From: Dermanyssus gallinae
Lineage: Eukaryota > Arthropoda > Arachnida > Mesostigmata > Dermanyssidae
NCBI GenBank assembly: GCA_003439945.1
Contig: QVRM01005405.1
Span: forward strand, 129,001 to 193,000
DNA: 64,000 bases
Reading direction: 5' to 3'
The notes beneath the pieces were generated by a model. The model was not told where the DNA came from. It did no database searches and worked only from the letters and a program-made list of their open reading frames with translations. Shown here one piece after another: positions 13,450 to 27,245 of this stretch. The position numbers and the translations under genes were made by a program. Numbering within the stretch: position 1 is the first letter of the stretch; every line of letters starts with the position of its first letter.

Positions 13450-14747
13450 ACACTGCGATAGAGCAGTCCTATTGCCCCGACTGTACGAGTCGTCATTAAT
13501 AATTCGATGCACAATAGGTAAACCAATTATTATTCGTTAAAATGAAGTACTATATATACATTTATACACATGTCGCACAAACAGTGCTTATTGCGGCGCT
13601 GTACACAAAAGTACACACATTGGACGGATTAGGCGCACTCATTAATTCAGCAGACAGCAGAGACAGCGATGGTCCTAATAAGGCGATTAGAGTTAAATAA
13701 TGCGCTCGGCATTAATCGATGTGCGAAAGCAAAGCTAATCAAAGCAAAGCATGAGCGTAACCGATTATCAGATGTAGCTAAGCTGTCCCGAGAGGCCCGA
13801 GTTACAGCCGGTTGCCGCAGTCCTACCTCAGTCAGTGTCGGTGGCCGGTATGTTTTTTGCGCGTACTCAGCGCGTGCGTATCGTTTGTTCCTCGTGTTCA
13901 GTGCAAGGCGGCGGGCTGCATACGCACCAACTGGGATAATGCTCAACCTTCGACGCGAGAACTCTCAGCAACGAGATTTCGCACACACTGCCGGCATACC
14001 AGCAGTCGTCTAAACAGCAGACAAATCATGGGCCAAAGGGCTAACGAACGAAATCCTGTGGCGCCGCGCGCCGAACGCCGGACTCGTTTCGTGTCCCGAC
14101 ACTTCCTGAGTCTTCGGCCCCGTATCGAATCGATTTAAGGCCATTTCAACTGACAGATCTGTTTGTCCGCCTCTCTGACCGCTGGGTACCGTACTTCTAC
14201 AACGAGTATTCCTTCTCCGGCGGCTCGTTCTATCTGGCCCCTCTTGCGTGCAGAAGCACAGGAAACGAACTAAATGTTGTCGTGCAACTGCCAGCTGTAA
14301 ATGCCCGCTGTGTGATATACTTGTACACACGATAGCAGTTTGGCTGCTATGTCCTGAATAATCGGTTACAGCACGTAGATTTTGCAGGAAATTTCCTTTA
14401 CGCCGGACGTCGTCGCATTCTAAGGATCAAATCAGCGTCAAGATGCGTTTGCAAACGAATTTCCTTGGAGTGGATTTGATACCCGAGCGGAAACCTCCGG
14501 TTTCTACCTGCTCCGGTGTGACTCTCATTGTCGGGGGGTTGCATATGCATATTTAAATCCGTTTCTTCCTTGTGTTGGCTGATAGAAGACTACATTGTCA
14601 CTTCTATTACTTGGACTTATCTGGACTTTTAATACAAAATGAATGTACTACTACTACAATCTTCATTCAGGTTAACAATCTAGTAAAAAAATTGTACTCC
14701 AGTAGGATTTGATCCCACACATGGCAACGCCCCGTTTTTGCTGCGAA

Positions 14748-14770
14748 GATCTGCTACGAAGTAGCAGATC
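14748..14770. repeat. Small perfect inverted repeat
   Basis: GATCTGCTAC, 3-nt loop GAA, GTAGCAGATC. Confidence 0.8.
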
Positions 14771-16443
14771 GACTAGTATCGGGCACAACTGAAGAAAATA
14801 TATATTATATATATAATTCTCGAAAGTAGCCCGTTAAGATATCAAGTGACATCGTGCTAGAGAGCTGGAAATCAGCGCCAGAAGACATCTGCATATTTGA
14901 TGACAAACACTTAGTTGTTTTATTGAGGTGAAATTAAACTAACAAAGGAAAACATATATACAGGTCTACACAAAAGTAGGCCATACACATTTTACGCATA
15001 TGCGTAATTCTTTGTAGTTTCCCTGTTATGCGCCGCCACGGTAAGAGGTGATAATTAAATTCGGTTTTAGCAACTGCGTTTGCTAGAATGCCAAAAACTA
15101 TTCTGTACATAAAAGTATATCATATTGTACCCACCAAGAGGCCCTGCAAACCAAGTCACTTGATTATCATTATTTTTAAATAATGTTAATGATAGTCTCA
15201 GTTGCAGTACACTGTTAAACCAGTTTATTTAGTATACATTAGTGACCAACGAGACGAAGAGGAAATCGGCTTGATGATGAAACGATTGAGTATTAATATA
15301 ATCGCCTAGATGGCATCCATGTATGGACAAACCCCATAGACGAGTTATTTCCTGTTGACGTTGTCGGTGTAGGACAACATATAATGTTGTTGTTGCTCTT
15401 GTTTTTATCGTGGTTTTTGTTGTTGTCGTTGTTGTTGTTTTTATTAGTTGGTATGGTCTGAGTGTCATTTCTCAGAATCCGATGACCACTAGGCAGGGTG
15501 GTCGAACATCGAGCTTCGGCACCAAAGTCAAAAGTTTGCCGTTTCGTTGGCGATTGACTTTTGGTCGCAGTGGAATCGAAGGCAGCATAGACGCGTGGAC
15601 GCTACGTAGAAGCATAATGACAAAACATGAACGCAACGCTTAAAGCTGGCTGGCTGGCTGGAAGCCCAGCTCTGCCCTGCTTGCGGCCCACCGGCCCTAT
15701 TGCATGCTGCAGTCTTTCATTGTGTTGTTGAAGGCGTCGAAGCCGGTGGTCGCCGATGGTCAAGGAACTCGACGCTATTGTTGGCCCCCCGGTGCACTTC
15801 AACGCTTGCAGGGGTTCGCTTTATGCAGACGGCAGACGGCGACGTGATGAGGCTCCGTGAATGCGTTTCATTTAAAAGTAGGCCAAAGCAGTAGCCAAAT
15901 GCTCATCGAATAGCTCAATCAGCGCGCAAAATCGGCGTTACGTTCCCCGCGCTTCCCTTCCGTCTCACTCTCTTTTGAACAGATCATGGATGTGTTATTA
16001 AATGATTGTCGCACGTTAACTCATTTATTGAGTGAACAGCGGCCGACATCGAAGAAGAAGGCGGAGAAGCTAAAGATGAAGAATAGCAATAAAAATAGGA
16101 GAAAAGTACGTCCATATAAACGACGTTGTCGGTTCTAGGAACGAAAAAGATTTCAGGACGACCCTTATTTTTGCTTTGTGTGACAATTGTAGCAATAGAA
16201 AAAGTAGTAAAAGTAATTCAACAAAAGCGCTTAAGGTAGCTTCATTGGGAAGTGCTTTTTGGCTAAAGTCGAACATCTCATCCCGTTATGCAGTGCATGG
16301 TTATGGCGTTGATCCGTCTACGTTTTATTCTTTCTTCTGCAAATATATATATATATATATATATGTCTGACAGTTGAAAACTCTACACTTCGGCAGCATA
16401 ACAGGGAGACGGAAAAACAAGGACAGTTTAAACATGCTAATAC

Positions 16444-16604
16444 TTTTCGGGCTGACACTCGGCCCGGATTTAACGTCCACGGGACTGCTTTTCGCATTGC
16501 TTCATAAACGGACCCCCATAAACACAAATGTGCAACAGTGAGACTCGACCCGCGCACCTATGTGTCTCCTCCGGTCGCGAGGCGCAGGTCCACTGGGCTC
16601 GACA
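16444..16604 (-). mobile_element. tRNA-derived SINE, copy 2
   Basis: Minus-strand copy: on the plus strand it reads CTTTTCGGGCTGACAC, the shared body AACGTCCACGGGACTGCTTT, a degenerate B box (GAGACTCGACCCGCGCACC), CTATGTGTCTCCTCCGGTCG and the tail GGGCTCGACA. Confidence 0.8.
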
Positions 16605-17827
16605 TATATAGTTTAAAGATTTTTTTAACTTACTCTTTGGTTTTTCGTGTAATGTGAGTGTCATTTAAGTGCTTATAGGATTACAGGATTTCCAATTGCA
16701 AATCGATACCTACCCTGACAACCCTTGCATTGATTGTCGGCCTAGTAAGCACGTTTCAACCTGACTCGTTTCAACCCAGACACTAAATTAATAGTACTAT
16801 TAAAATTAGTCTAACTTGTCGCGTATTTGTTTTGCTGCCCTCTCTTTCTATTCAGTCTGTATCGACAAAATAACGAACCCGAACGCTTCTCACATGCACA
16901 TGTTCGAATAAAAATAACGTTGTTAAGATTCCGCTGCGGCAATCTTTTACGACCGCTCAGCTTGCGCAAACATTGATTTTTTGAAGCACCTTCACTCGGT
17001 AGGTAATCAAGCCGAGCTCCGTTCCTACAAAGTTATCCAAGTCGGATGGGCAGATGCTACCCGACTCAGTGTGGAACAGCACTGAATGGTATGGTGATAA
17101 TGTCTCGACAGCCATCCGACAACTTAGAGTAGGTGGTGCGTACTATAATCCCTTAGTATTAAGGCGATCAGCTTATACCATCTGGCGGTAGAAGCCACCG
17201 TGCAGCCATGGTGACCAATTTCATGGCCAAAAGGCCAAGTAAAACAAACTCGCATATTTCATTAGAAGTCCCATCTCATTAGTCCCTAGTCCACGATGGC
17301 TAACTAAATATTCGATAGCCAAGCTGTTGCTGTTAGTGGCCTTGCGTAAGTTTGTGTACTTTTCTACAGAACTCAATCACAGACAGCACAGACGACATCA
17401 CGCATCATGCATTTAAATGTATGCATGTAAAACGTTGGAAAAAATACTCTATTGTTAAGAATCTCGCTAGAATCGATTGATAAGTATGCTCCTCGCCAAT
17501 GGGGCCCGTGAACTTGCATAGGTAAAATGCTTTTTAGATGAGCTTTGTTCGGGGGAGTTTTGAGAACAACGAGGATAACATGCATTTCTACTGCTACTAC
17601 TATGCTCGATTCATGCTTTTCACCATCACGTTGCAGTGTAGACGACCCTCTTTGGCAGGTAGATTTATTTCTTATGCTGTTTACCTTCAGATCAGTCATC
17701 ATAACAAGCGCTGTTGCCTCGCGACCGGTTGGACGAACTCACGACTCTTCATGCCACAACAAAGGTAACAATTCCAGCAATAGCGGGAAACCCAGGAAAC
17801 ATGTATCCATAACAAGCTATTTATCTA

Positions 17828-17875
<48 letters not shown>

Positions 17876-18679
17876 AATCATAAATAGCTTTTGTACGCAT
17901 TTCTTTAAATGCCTTCAAATAGGCTCGCCATTTGCTTCCCGTCGCGCTATCGTGCTTTCTGGGATGGGGTACCGGGGGGGGGGGGGGGGGGGTTATGATG
18001 TTGTGCAACTGAACGGGGACACCCAGTGAACAGTGCCAGCCGAAGCGGTCGCGGTTGAACGGTGAGCATTGTCTGCCATGACCTCATGTTCTGCCCCCAT
18101 CTTTGGCTTCCGTCGTATTGATCTTTGAGTTTGATCTTCACTATTATGATTGTTGTTGTTGTTGTTGTTACTGTTGTTCTTGTCGTTATTGTTGGCGTTG
18201 TTAGCGTTATTGTTGTTGGCAGTACTGGCGTTGGCGTTAAATCATGTTTGTCCGAATCGTTGTTGTTGTTGTCGCTGTTGTTTTCGTTTGCATGATCGTT
18301 GATGCTTGTGATGATTGTCGATGTCGTGAATTACTTGCGTGTCGCGTTGTTAATGCGCCTACTGTTGTCAATATACCTAATAAGCATTATTTCGGCTGCT
18401 ATCTTTGTTGGATGTTTACCGACAGTGCGGCCGTCACATTACCACGATTAATTCTACTACTACAAACGACTACTATAACAGGCTGTTACCACCACAACTA
18501 ATCGTAAGCTCGTTGAAAATGAATTCGAATATTGATTGCCGTTATCTATGTTTGCTTACCTTGTCTATCCGACCAAACCGCCACTACAAACAACCCTCGC
18601 GCCCGCCTACTGCTACTAGTGTTACGCTTGGAACAGCCCACAACAATACTTTATTCACGCGCTTGAGCACATACGTAAA
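16605..18679. other. Intergenic DNA without recognised gene
   Basis: Holds a (TA)n array (17831-17872), a poly-G run of about 20 bp near 17973-17992, and GTT-rich triplet runs at 18150-18280. The open frames seen are low complexity. Confidence 0.5.
17831..17872. repeat. (TA)n microsatellite
   Basis: About 42 bp of pure TA. Confidence 0.95.
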
Positions 18680-18765
18680 CTTTTTCGGGCTGAATCTCAG
18701 CCAACATTTAACGCCCACAGAATTGCTTTCGTATTGCTTTGTAAAATTGACTTCTCTCGCTCTCT

Positions 18766-18796
<31 letters not shown>

Positions 18797-18882
18797 CAAA
18801 GACGGAAATCGAATCGCCCATTCACCTATGTGTCTCCTCCGGTTGGTAGGCGCTCGCGAATGGACCACACCAGCGGGCTCGA
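18680..18882 (-). mobile_element. tRNA-derived SINE, copy 3, split by a (TA)n expansion
   Basis: Same family as copies 1, 2, 4 and 5. The body is present (TTTAACGCCCACAGAATTGC), then a TA array at about 18770-18794, and the A/B-box part (CACCTATGTGTCTCCTCCGG). It is more diverged than the other copies. Confidence 0.7.
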
Positions 18883-20391
18883 CGCTTGGGCACATACTGC
18901 GGGAATTAACTCCTCCCAACCAATCCTACCCGAACTGCGTCAGTTTCGGTTTATCACCGATGAGCTCATGTATGCCATTTACATATAAACACACACATAC
19001 ATACACTTACAGAAGGCTAGAGGCACGAGAGATACATTCTTGTGTACCATCCTAATCGATTCCATTATTTCATTTGCGTAGATGTCAGATATAGATTTCC
19101 CGCCTTCAAAACAGAACTAAAGTCGCTTCCACAGTAGCCAATTACATACAAGTTACATCCATGTTGTTATGGTCATACTTATGCGTTATTTAGTGTTATT
19201 AAAATAAGGCAAAACGCAGAAACGAGTATACTCGCACTAGACCTCATGAAAGCAGGTGGCCAGGTTAGAATCTTCACAGCATTGCGTGGTTCTGGCAAGC
19301 AAAACATCTGAAAATAGGTTTCTAGTACAGACATCGAATTGTTGGAGATTGGCACAAAAATCGTGCTGCCGGCTATTTGTGATTAATAAAAACGACTTTT
19401 ATACTATGTTTATTCCTCTATTTTAGAACGAGTATTTCACCACGAACTGACAGTATAATGCTGGTAATTTTGTTAACGCTCAAAAGACACATTTGTCGTT
19501 TTGTGTTGAGGTTGTGTTAGGCTCTCTGTATTTTAGTATGTGATCAAATATTCACGTATTCCGAGATCTGCGACGAATCGTTTTATACAATGCCTGAGTA
19601 AAACAGTCAAACGCGCGGTCATGGAATATGCATTTCACTATCTCATACACTTCTGGTGCAAGACCTAGTTAACAGCGGTTTATCATCTTTTGAGCAAATA
19701 CTGAACGCATGATTGGAACATAGTTTCGCGGAAACAAAGGTCAATTTTCAAGTGCCATTGCTATTTTGGCTTCAGAAGTTAAAATCAAAGTGATGAAAAT
19801 ACGAACGATAAGAGAAAATAGAACCTGGGGTACAACTTCGCCATCTGTAATTACTCTCTAAAGCAATCTCCAGGGTCTGCTGCTCTTGCCCGAGTGTTCA
19901 ATATCGAGCACTTCCCGACGGGCAGTTAGTTTGCATGGAAATTCGACATTCTTGGAAAGAACTTTGCCGCCATACTTCAAGCGCAGAAAATATCGATCAA
20001 GGCTGTTACAACTGATTGAATCGCTACAACTTTGTTGTGACCATTGTGTATTAATAAGAAATCTCCAATTCTTTAGCTACTTCCCTAATAGTGATTCGGC
20101 GAACTTATTTAACGTCTTCTTCCGTTATTGACGTCGATGGCCTTTCCGAACAGGGGTTATTTCCGGTCTCTCCACGTGCGTTGCGAAATCGACAGTACAA
20201 AAAATGCACAGTGTTTCTGGGATACTGTTTGGCTTATGGTAATAAGCAGTTGTCCTCCACATTTCCACCACTTTAGAACATATTATTTGGTTTTTAACAC
20301 AAAATGTATGCAGATTTGTTGCTACTCCCTTTTCGGCTCCATAAAAATTGCCGAACTTCACATACTTTAGTTCTTTAAACGAAACTCAAAC

Positions 20392-20529
20392 ATTTGGCTT
20401 GCGTGTAGCTGATGAAGCAAAACTAACGGGAAAACCTTTGTGGTGTCAGTTAAATTTTCCAATTCAGAGTGGAACTTGTCGATCCGTCCTCGTCTATGTT
20501 TTGCTTCATCAGCTACACGCAAGCCAAAT
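20392..20529. repeat. Perfect 32-bp inverted repeat with 74-nt spacer
   Basis: ATTTGGCTTGCGTGTAGCTG plus ATGAAGCAAAAC at 20392-20423 is the exact reverse complement of 20498-20529. It sits immediately before a (TA)n array (20538). Confidence 0.95.
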
Positions 20530-20596
20530 AGGACGGATATATATATATATATATGAAAAGCATTCCTTTATTTAGGCGTACTTAATAATAATTAGT

Positions 20597-20600
<4 letters not shown>

Positions 20601-20658
<58 letters not shown>

Positions 20659-20709
20659 TATAAGGAAGAACATTGGTTTATTTATGAATACTTAACAATA
20701 ATTACTACT

Positions 20710-20754
<45 letters not shown>
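20601..20754. repeat. Two (TA)n arrays flanking a short duplicated segment
   Basis: TA runs at 20601-20662 and 20711-20754. The segment between them (ATTTATGAATACTTAACAAT) resembles the one just before the first run. Confidence 0.85.
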
Positions 20755-21610
20755 AATAGAGAAAGGAAAGAGAAGATAGTACGTTTTGTGAGCGTTCGTT
20801 TTTATTGCAATAACAACGTTACACATCGTTTACCTAGTACTACTGTGAAGAGTAGCAGTTGTAGCAGCAGCAGCCATAGCAGCAGCGGAGGGGTCCGGTC
20901 CGTAGTAGTAGTAGAAGTAGAAGTAGTGGTAGAGGGTGTGTAATCAAAGCCTTCGCGCGCTGTGTCAATCGAGGATGATTCAGGAGGAGTTACGAGTGCC
21001 CTAGGGCCCTTGGGCCTACCTAGCAGTAGCTCAGCAGAGTTCTATTTACAAGTCTGTCAAAATGGAAACATGGCACACCTTGAAGAACTCTTTCTAGCCC
21101 GAAGCCTTCACTCACCCTCGATCCATTGTCTCACACACTACTATTACTACTACTGCTACTACGACGACGACACAACGATTAGCGTTGTCAATTTCACCGT
21201 TGCCGACCCACCGTAGCCTACCCTTCTCTTGCTCTTCCTCGTAAACAAAATAACAAGCAACTAAAAAATAACAATTCAGTAAGGACGAAGACTTTTAAGC
21301 ATTCAGCATCATCACCATTATTGCCGTCGTCAGTATTATCAGCATCAGTATAATTATTATTAGTATTATTGATCATCACCATCACCAGTCCACCAGTCAT
21401 GCTCACTGCCGTTATCAGGTGGTCTCGTCGTCATGAAAGTCGTTCGAGGATGACGCTGTCGTGGTCACTAGTTGCATGCTGCGCTTCTCTCTCCCTAGTC
21501 AGTATGGTGAATTTGCATAACAATTCATGGGTCACGTGTTAAATCAGTCGTCTGTTAGACTGCGCGCTGGCTGCTCTCGCCTGGTCGCTCACGAGTTGAT
21601 ACGGTCTATA

Positions 21611-21770
21611 AGGTCCCCATGTCTTCTATACGGTCCCCAAGTCTTCCATACGGTCCCCAAGTCTTCCATACGGTCCCCATGTCTTCCATACGGTCCCCAT
21701 GTCTTCCATACGGTCCCCATGTCTTCCATACGGTTCCCATGTCTTCCATACGGTTACAATGTCTTCGAAT
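21611..21770. repeat. 20-bp minisatellite, 8 copies
   Basis: Eight tandem copies of a 20-bp unit, consensus GGTCCCCATGTCTTCCATAC, with single-base variants; only the last copies diverge. The period is not a multiple of three, so the open frames across it are not coding evidence. Confidence 0.95.
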
Positions 21771-23772
21771 GCAGGCGTTGCCCATGCTGTCGTCGGCTGC
21801 CTTACGCCACGCAATACGATTGACGAAGCAGAAAGAATAACGGACGAAATCTGGAGAACCGTTGCTCTGCAGAACCGTTGCTCTGCAGAACGCGCTACGA
21901 CTGCCAACCGTTGTTGGATCGGACACGCCACGCCTGGGCGCACTGGCGCATTGTCGCCTTGACGCACGGTTCGCAACGTGCGAGAGAGAGGCCGCTCAGG
22001 TGGCCAAAGATCGGTACCTCTCTCGTAGATCGCCCGGCTCCTGGATATCAATAGGCGTTTCTACCGCGGCGACAGCGACGACTAATAAAGCCTAACGGGC
22101 AACGAACGGTGAAATGCCAGCTCGGTCCGACGCTCGACGACGATGACGACGACGGCGCTCGTTACGGTGGAAAGAGCGTTGAATAGCGAATAGCATGTGT
22201 CGAACGCCGGCGCGTTTAACGAACGGATATAAATGAGAACTATTCTTTTCTCTTCTTAGTGGCATGACGTTATCTTTCCACCAGGTCAAGCCTCGCCTGG
22301 TTCATGGCCAGTCGATGAACCGATCGATCTCGAACTTTTGGAACAAGCGCGATAGGCCGACAGCGGCGATCAAAAGGGCGACAATGAAAAATATAGAGGA
22401 AGAGAAATAGGGAAAGGGAGAGAAGGAGTACGAGAACCAGAAGGAGAATTGAAAGACCCAAATGAAACAAAAGTGGACCGATAGTGCTCGTCGGGCACCC
22501 GTACGACTGATTCTCGCCGTATAGCCAGTGTCATCTCGTTGTTTGCTTTTGCTTAGGGTAGCTCCGGCAACAGCTGGCCCTATTATACTCGGGGAAACAC
22601 CAAAGCTTGCCCCTCCTCTCACGGCCTCGTTTACCGGCGATATCATCATTACTAGTACATTACGCCTAGCTTACGTTAGTTAATCGCACAGCAAGCTGAG
22701 CAACAAGCAGTCGCTGATGGATTTCTCTATATGTAATTATATATATATTCGAACTTGAACGCTCGGCGCTCGTTGCAACCGCATAGAGCTTGTTTGTTGT
22801 TTTGATAGTACGCCAGGCTACGCCGGCTAAGGCGGGGCTCACCCCGGCTTCTGTCAGTCTGCCGCAATGGGCTGTTTGTTAGGCATGGTGGACATGTCAA
22901 CCCTCACAGGGTGGTGCGAAGTGAGCTTAAACAACGGTTTAATATACGCCTGATTCACACGACTAGCTTGAGCTTGACGTGGTCGTTAGCGGAGCAAGTA
23001 CAACGTGGTACGGCGGTATGATAAGTGCGAGACAGGACGGAATCTGTAGTTATTAACAGCTTCAAGTCTGCAGAGATTAAGCGGTGCACTCTGCACCACT
23101 GGTCGCAGTTACTGAGCAGAGCAGTTCACTAGTAGCATTAATTGTCGGGGTATTCTCTGGAATACTATCGAGGAGTTCCGGGCAGCGCGATGTCTACAGC
23201 TTTTGGGCTTAGGCCTCTGGGCTTGTGATCCTGAAACGAACGGTACGAAAACGAAACAAGAAGACGAAATTATTACTAGTGGTTACAGATGCTTGCATTA
23301 ATTGATACATGTATTGAAAACTCAAAATTGGTAATTATTGTTTGCGATCTTAGCTTTGCACCCGCCTACATTAGCAAACATTTTTGTTATACGCATTCTA
23401 CATGATAAGATGATGCGCACAAGACGGATGCGCGGTTGTATCTTTCCTATAACCTGGCATATATGGTCCTATAACTTGGTATATATGGTCCCATAACTAG
23501 CTCGGAGATATCATTTTTGCCAAGGAAAGAGAGAGCGGAAATGTTTCCTGTACAAATGAGATGATAAATGTTCTAAGCTGCAATTGCAGCTCAGGTAGGC
23601 TATCTGAGAGAAGTTTATAAAATGCACGATTATGAAAGAACGCATTACTCACTTTAAAAACCAAGCATACCGACGAATTCCGAGAATTCTGGTCTTATCT
23701 AGAACAGAAACTTTATATAAAATAATACAAACTCCTCTTAATATCACAATAGATCCTGCTCTAGCTAAAGCC

Positions 23773-23774
<2 letters not shown>
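21771..23774. other. Intergenic DNA without recognised gene
   Basis: Open frames on both strands between 21.8 and 22.65 kb are mutual shadows without domains. A duplicated 18-mer, GAACCGTTGCTCTGCAGA, lies at about 21858-21893. Confidence 0.5.

Positions 23775-23820
<46 letters not shown>
23775..23820. repeat. (TA)n microsatellite
   Basis: Pure TA, 46 bp. Confidence 0.95.
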
Positions 23821-23823
<3 letters not shown>

Positions 23824-23936
23824 TTTTATTTCCCTAGCCTGCGTTTGGTTTCATTTATCTCTTACCATAATGGTTTATCACCGAAACCTAATTCCTAGGC
23901 TATGGACACTGTTCTCACTCCTCCTAGTTCGTCGCA

Positions 23937-24187
23937 CTACAGCACGATATGTTCGATGGATTCTTCTTCTATATCACACGCCCTACACCGAACGCTCTCA
24001 ATTTCCGAGTATCTGGCCGCCAGCAGTCGGGTGTTGAGCATACCGACCTTACAGTCAGCGAACAGCCCGAACGCTTGCGAGTTCGAATAAATGATATATT
24101 TTGGCCGTATTCCTTTTTTTGTTGCCTGTACAATTGCAAAGATGTCTTTCTTTCCATATTCTCTCTCCATCTTTCTTCGGCTGTTTT
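23937..24187 (-). mobile_element. LINE fragment, C-terminal end of ORF2
   Basis: A minus-strand open stretch coding KKGIRPKYIIYSNSQAFGLF, CKVGMLNTRLLAARYSEIES, VRCRACDIEEESIEHIVL. The same layout (short basic start, GLLAD/GLFAD-x-GMLxTR, CRAC, x, HIV) occurs at 32882-33112 in the intronic LINE, so the two come from one non-LTR family. No RT core remains here. Confidence 0.7.
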
Positions 24188-24274
24188 GTCAATTTTCTTA
24201 TATTATACTGACATGAGTCAATTTTCTTATATTATACTGACATAAGTCAATTTTCTTATATTATTCTGACAATG
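24188..24274. repeat. 29-bp tandem repeat, 3 copies
   Basis: GTCAATTTTCTTATATTATA plus CTGACATGA, unit starts at 24188, 24217 and 24246. It directly follows the LINE fragment's 5' side. Confidence 0.9.
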
Positions 24275-24509
24275 TAAAACTTTCTCCCAAATGCGTAGGC
24301 TTTTCAATTCAGTAATGCGTTTTCTCACAATCGAGCATTTTATAAACTTATGCCGGATAGCCTACCTTAAATCACATCTTAGAAAAATTATAAAACAATC
24401 ACCTCACTCCTTATACGAAACATTTCCGCTCCCCCTTGTCACGGCAAAAATGATTTTCTCCCCGAGCTTGACCATACCCTAAAGTTTTAAACGAGATTAT
24501 CCAGATACC

Positions 24510-24511
<2 letters not shown>

Positions 24512-24566
<55 letters not shown>
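24512..24566. repeat. (TA)n microsatellite
   Basis: TA array with one G interruption, about 55 bp. Confidence 0.95.
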
Positions 24567-26786
24567 CAACGTACTGTCCAGTGCACGTAATGCTTTATAA
24601 TCTTAAGTGTTAATTTGCAGTTTTTTCTCTGCACGACGATAAAGCAGCTGGTTGAATATTCCTCTCAGTGCCGGCAGCAATATGATTGAAAGAATGCCCG
24701 CTTCGTTTGAGCTCCGCCTTCTTGAGCTTCAGAAATAGACTTGTGATTGAACACTGTCTTAAGCAAAAAAAATCTCCTTTGCAAACTTGCATCCAACTGC
24801 TTATCGAAGAGAGCAATCCAGAAAGAGCATGCTACACTTTAAGATGCCAAACAGACAACAGCTTTAAGCGAGCACAAAAGTAACGATTGTACACTGAAAA
24901 GTAAAGACAACCTTTATTTTTCGCCTCTCGCTCTCCATATATATATATATATATATGTATATATTGTACGTACACAGTTCTAACATCAACAAAAGGGACT
25001 GCTGTTATCACACCAAGACGTGGCGAATAAGGAAATTCGGGGGTGGAAAGGGGGGCAGACGCTTTGTTGGCGGCGCTGAACAACGAACGCGTAAGCTATT
25101 ATGGCGGTTCATGTTGGCGGCCAGCCGATCTGTCAACCTCCGTGTGCAGTGGAACAGTGGGGCAACAATGGGGGAGCGGGGGAGAAGAACGTCTATCTGT
25201 CTGTCTGTCTGTCTATCTGAGCAGCAGAGGAAATTCAGCCATCAGCCATTAGGCTGGCTCACCACCATTCGACGATTCGCAATTGGTACGGCACGCCGCG
25301 ATATTGTGTGGGAAGGCAAATGTATTATTTTGTCGCTGCTCGAACGAACGAACGCACGCACGCAAGCCAGCCAGCCCACGACGAAGACATTCGATGGAGT
25401 TTGCTCGACTATAGCAACTATTAGCAAACACTCTTGTAGTAAACAACAACGGCAGCATCAGCAGCAGCAGCAGCAACAACAACAGATACATATAGAGTGA
25501 GCGAGCGGCGTTGTGATTGACGTCGCCACGTCGTATAACAATAGCTGCCGTAAACAGCAGTCAGCATCAATGCCGTAAACAGCCAGTGAGTTAGCAATTG
25601 CAGGCATTGCAAAACATGGCAACTTCGTCCTGCTTCGGCATCAGGTCTGCGGTCTCTTCATTCGCCGATGAAGCCAAAGCCGAAGTCAAAAGGCAGAATA
25701 ATGAAAGGAAATCGTGATAGCTCATAGACTATTCTGCTGCTACGAAGCGAAGAAAGAGACCAGCCGCTATCACCCGTTCCCGTTTATCCCCCGGGATTGG
25801 ATGGTTTGATTGTAGTAAGTCTCTATATATGTCTGAGTGTGAGTGTTTGTATCTATGTGCGTGCGCAGGCCCGTGGTCGCGTACTCATGCAGAGTCACAA
25901 TATATATCAATTGTAGCGACGACAATAATGACGCCAACAACAACATCAACAACAACCGTAAGCTCTCGCCTGTCCAGTCCCTACCCCCCTCCCGGGTCGG
26001 TTTGCGCCGGGGACACGGAAAGGCGAAAAGGTGATGATATTAACTGCGGCCTAGCGGCGCAGCGTACTAGATCACCGTACGGGCACCGTACGATGATGAG
26101 ATCGGTTTGCGTGTGTTGAACTATTTATTGATCGTCGTCTATAGTACAGCGGCGAAGTAGGTGCCACCGAACCAAGCGTACCCCTCTCGTCTTGGAACTT
26201 CGAACCTTGAAGGTTCTCTTCAGCTGACGACGCCCCACGGAGACGAAGCGAAACAAGAGCAGGTCTAAGTTGACCCTATATATTTTTTGTTGGTTGCGCG
26301 TTTGGTAGCTGACGTTGCTTGCATAGAATGGGCCGTGAGCCATTAGAAAGCCACAGAAAGGCAATCATAATGATGATGGTGGTGGTGGTGATAATGATTA
26401 TGGCAATGAGTTTGCAACGTTTATAGCAAAAATACGAAACAAAAATACCATCATCTCGGCTAATAAATAAATCTCGGCTCTTCTTCTCGGTCGAATGTTG
26501 TCAAGTGATGATTATCTGTGATAGGTCTCGCGTAATAAATGCGGACTTTTTTTAGTGCTCAAGCACAGCAGTCGCATCAAAACAAGCTTGTCGTAATGAT
26601 CATGCCTACGCTAATTAGCTAGCTCAAAATTAGTGTCGTGAGTGTCGTCCAACAGTGCGACAAAAGAACGCCACTGAATGGGAAAATCCAAAACTCCGTT
26701 GGGTCAGAATAGGTATGCTGGTGCTTCAACTGTACAATAGAGGCTCTCTCGCCACATCTGCTACGATCGCGGTGGTGACGGCAAAC

Positions 26787-26940
<154 letters not shown>

Positions 26941-27245
26941 ATCTGTATTCAAGCACCGATACTGTGCGGGCCGCCACACGTTGATCAGAGCGTCCACTAT
27001 AGGAAAAATGTTGCTTGTTATTTTTATTTTTATTGCTATGATTAGCAGCAGTGGAGTTCCATTTGGCATCCCATTTTAAAGAAAGCTTAGAGCAGCTGTC
27101 CGGTGTTCGCTTCGGCGGTCCGGCGGACACAGCTACCTGATTGTATAGCATTAACGTATCCTCCTCCACGTTTCATACCAATAATAATAATTAGCACAAA
27201 CAAGGATTATTTTTAGCGCACGCAGAGGCGCAATACTTAAGTGCG

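Larger units (their letters stand above)
12927..16443. other. Intergenic DNA without recognised gene
   Basis: Contains the largest (TA)n array (13279-13449) and a small hairpin (14748-14770). Open frames at 13669-14138 (plus) are moderately GC-rich but show no domain, and the overlapping minus frame is equally open. Confidence 0.45.
18883..21610. other. AT-rich intergenic DNA
   Basis: No gene supported. Two unequal copies of a TTTATTTA...ACTTAATAATAATTAGTAC segment sit between (TA)n arrays at 20560-20710. The 20392-20529 inverted repeat and a GTAGTAGTAG patch at 20908-20935 are listed or noted separately. Confidence 0.5.

Noticed and set aside
13167..13526. Minus-strand open frame rich in Ile and Tyr
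   Set aside because: Translation of the (TA)n array at 13279-13449.
14698..14735. Minus-strand B-box-like GGGATCAAATCCTA
   Set aside because: Isolated; no A box at the right distance and no repeated copy.
24188..24274. Three regularly spaced 29-bp repeats, considered as a CRISPR-like array
   Set aside because: The units are contiguous with no spacers, and the genome is eukaryotic; this is a plain tandem repeat.
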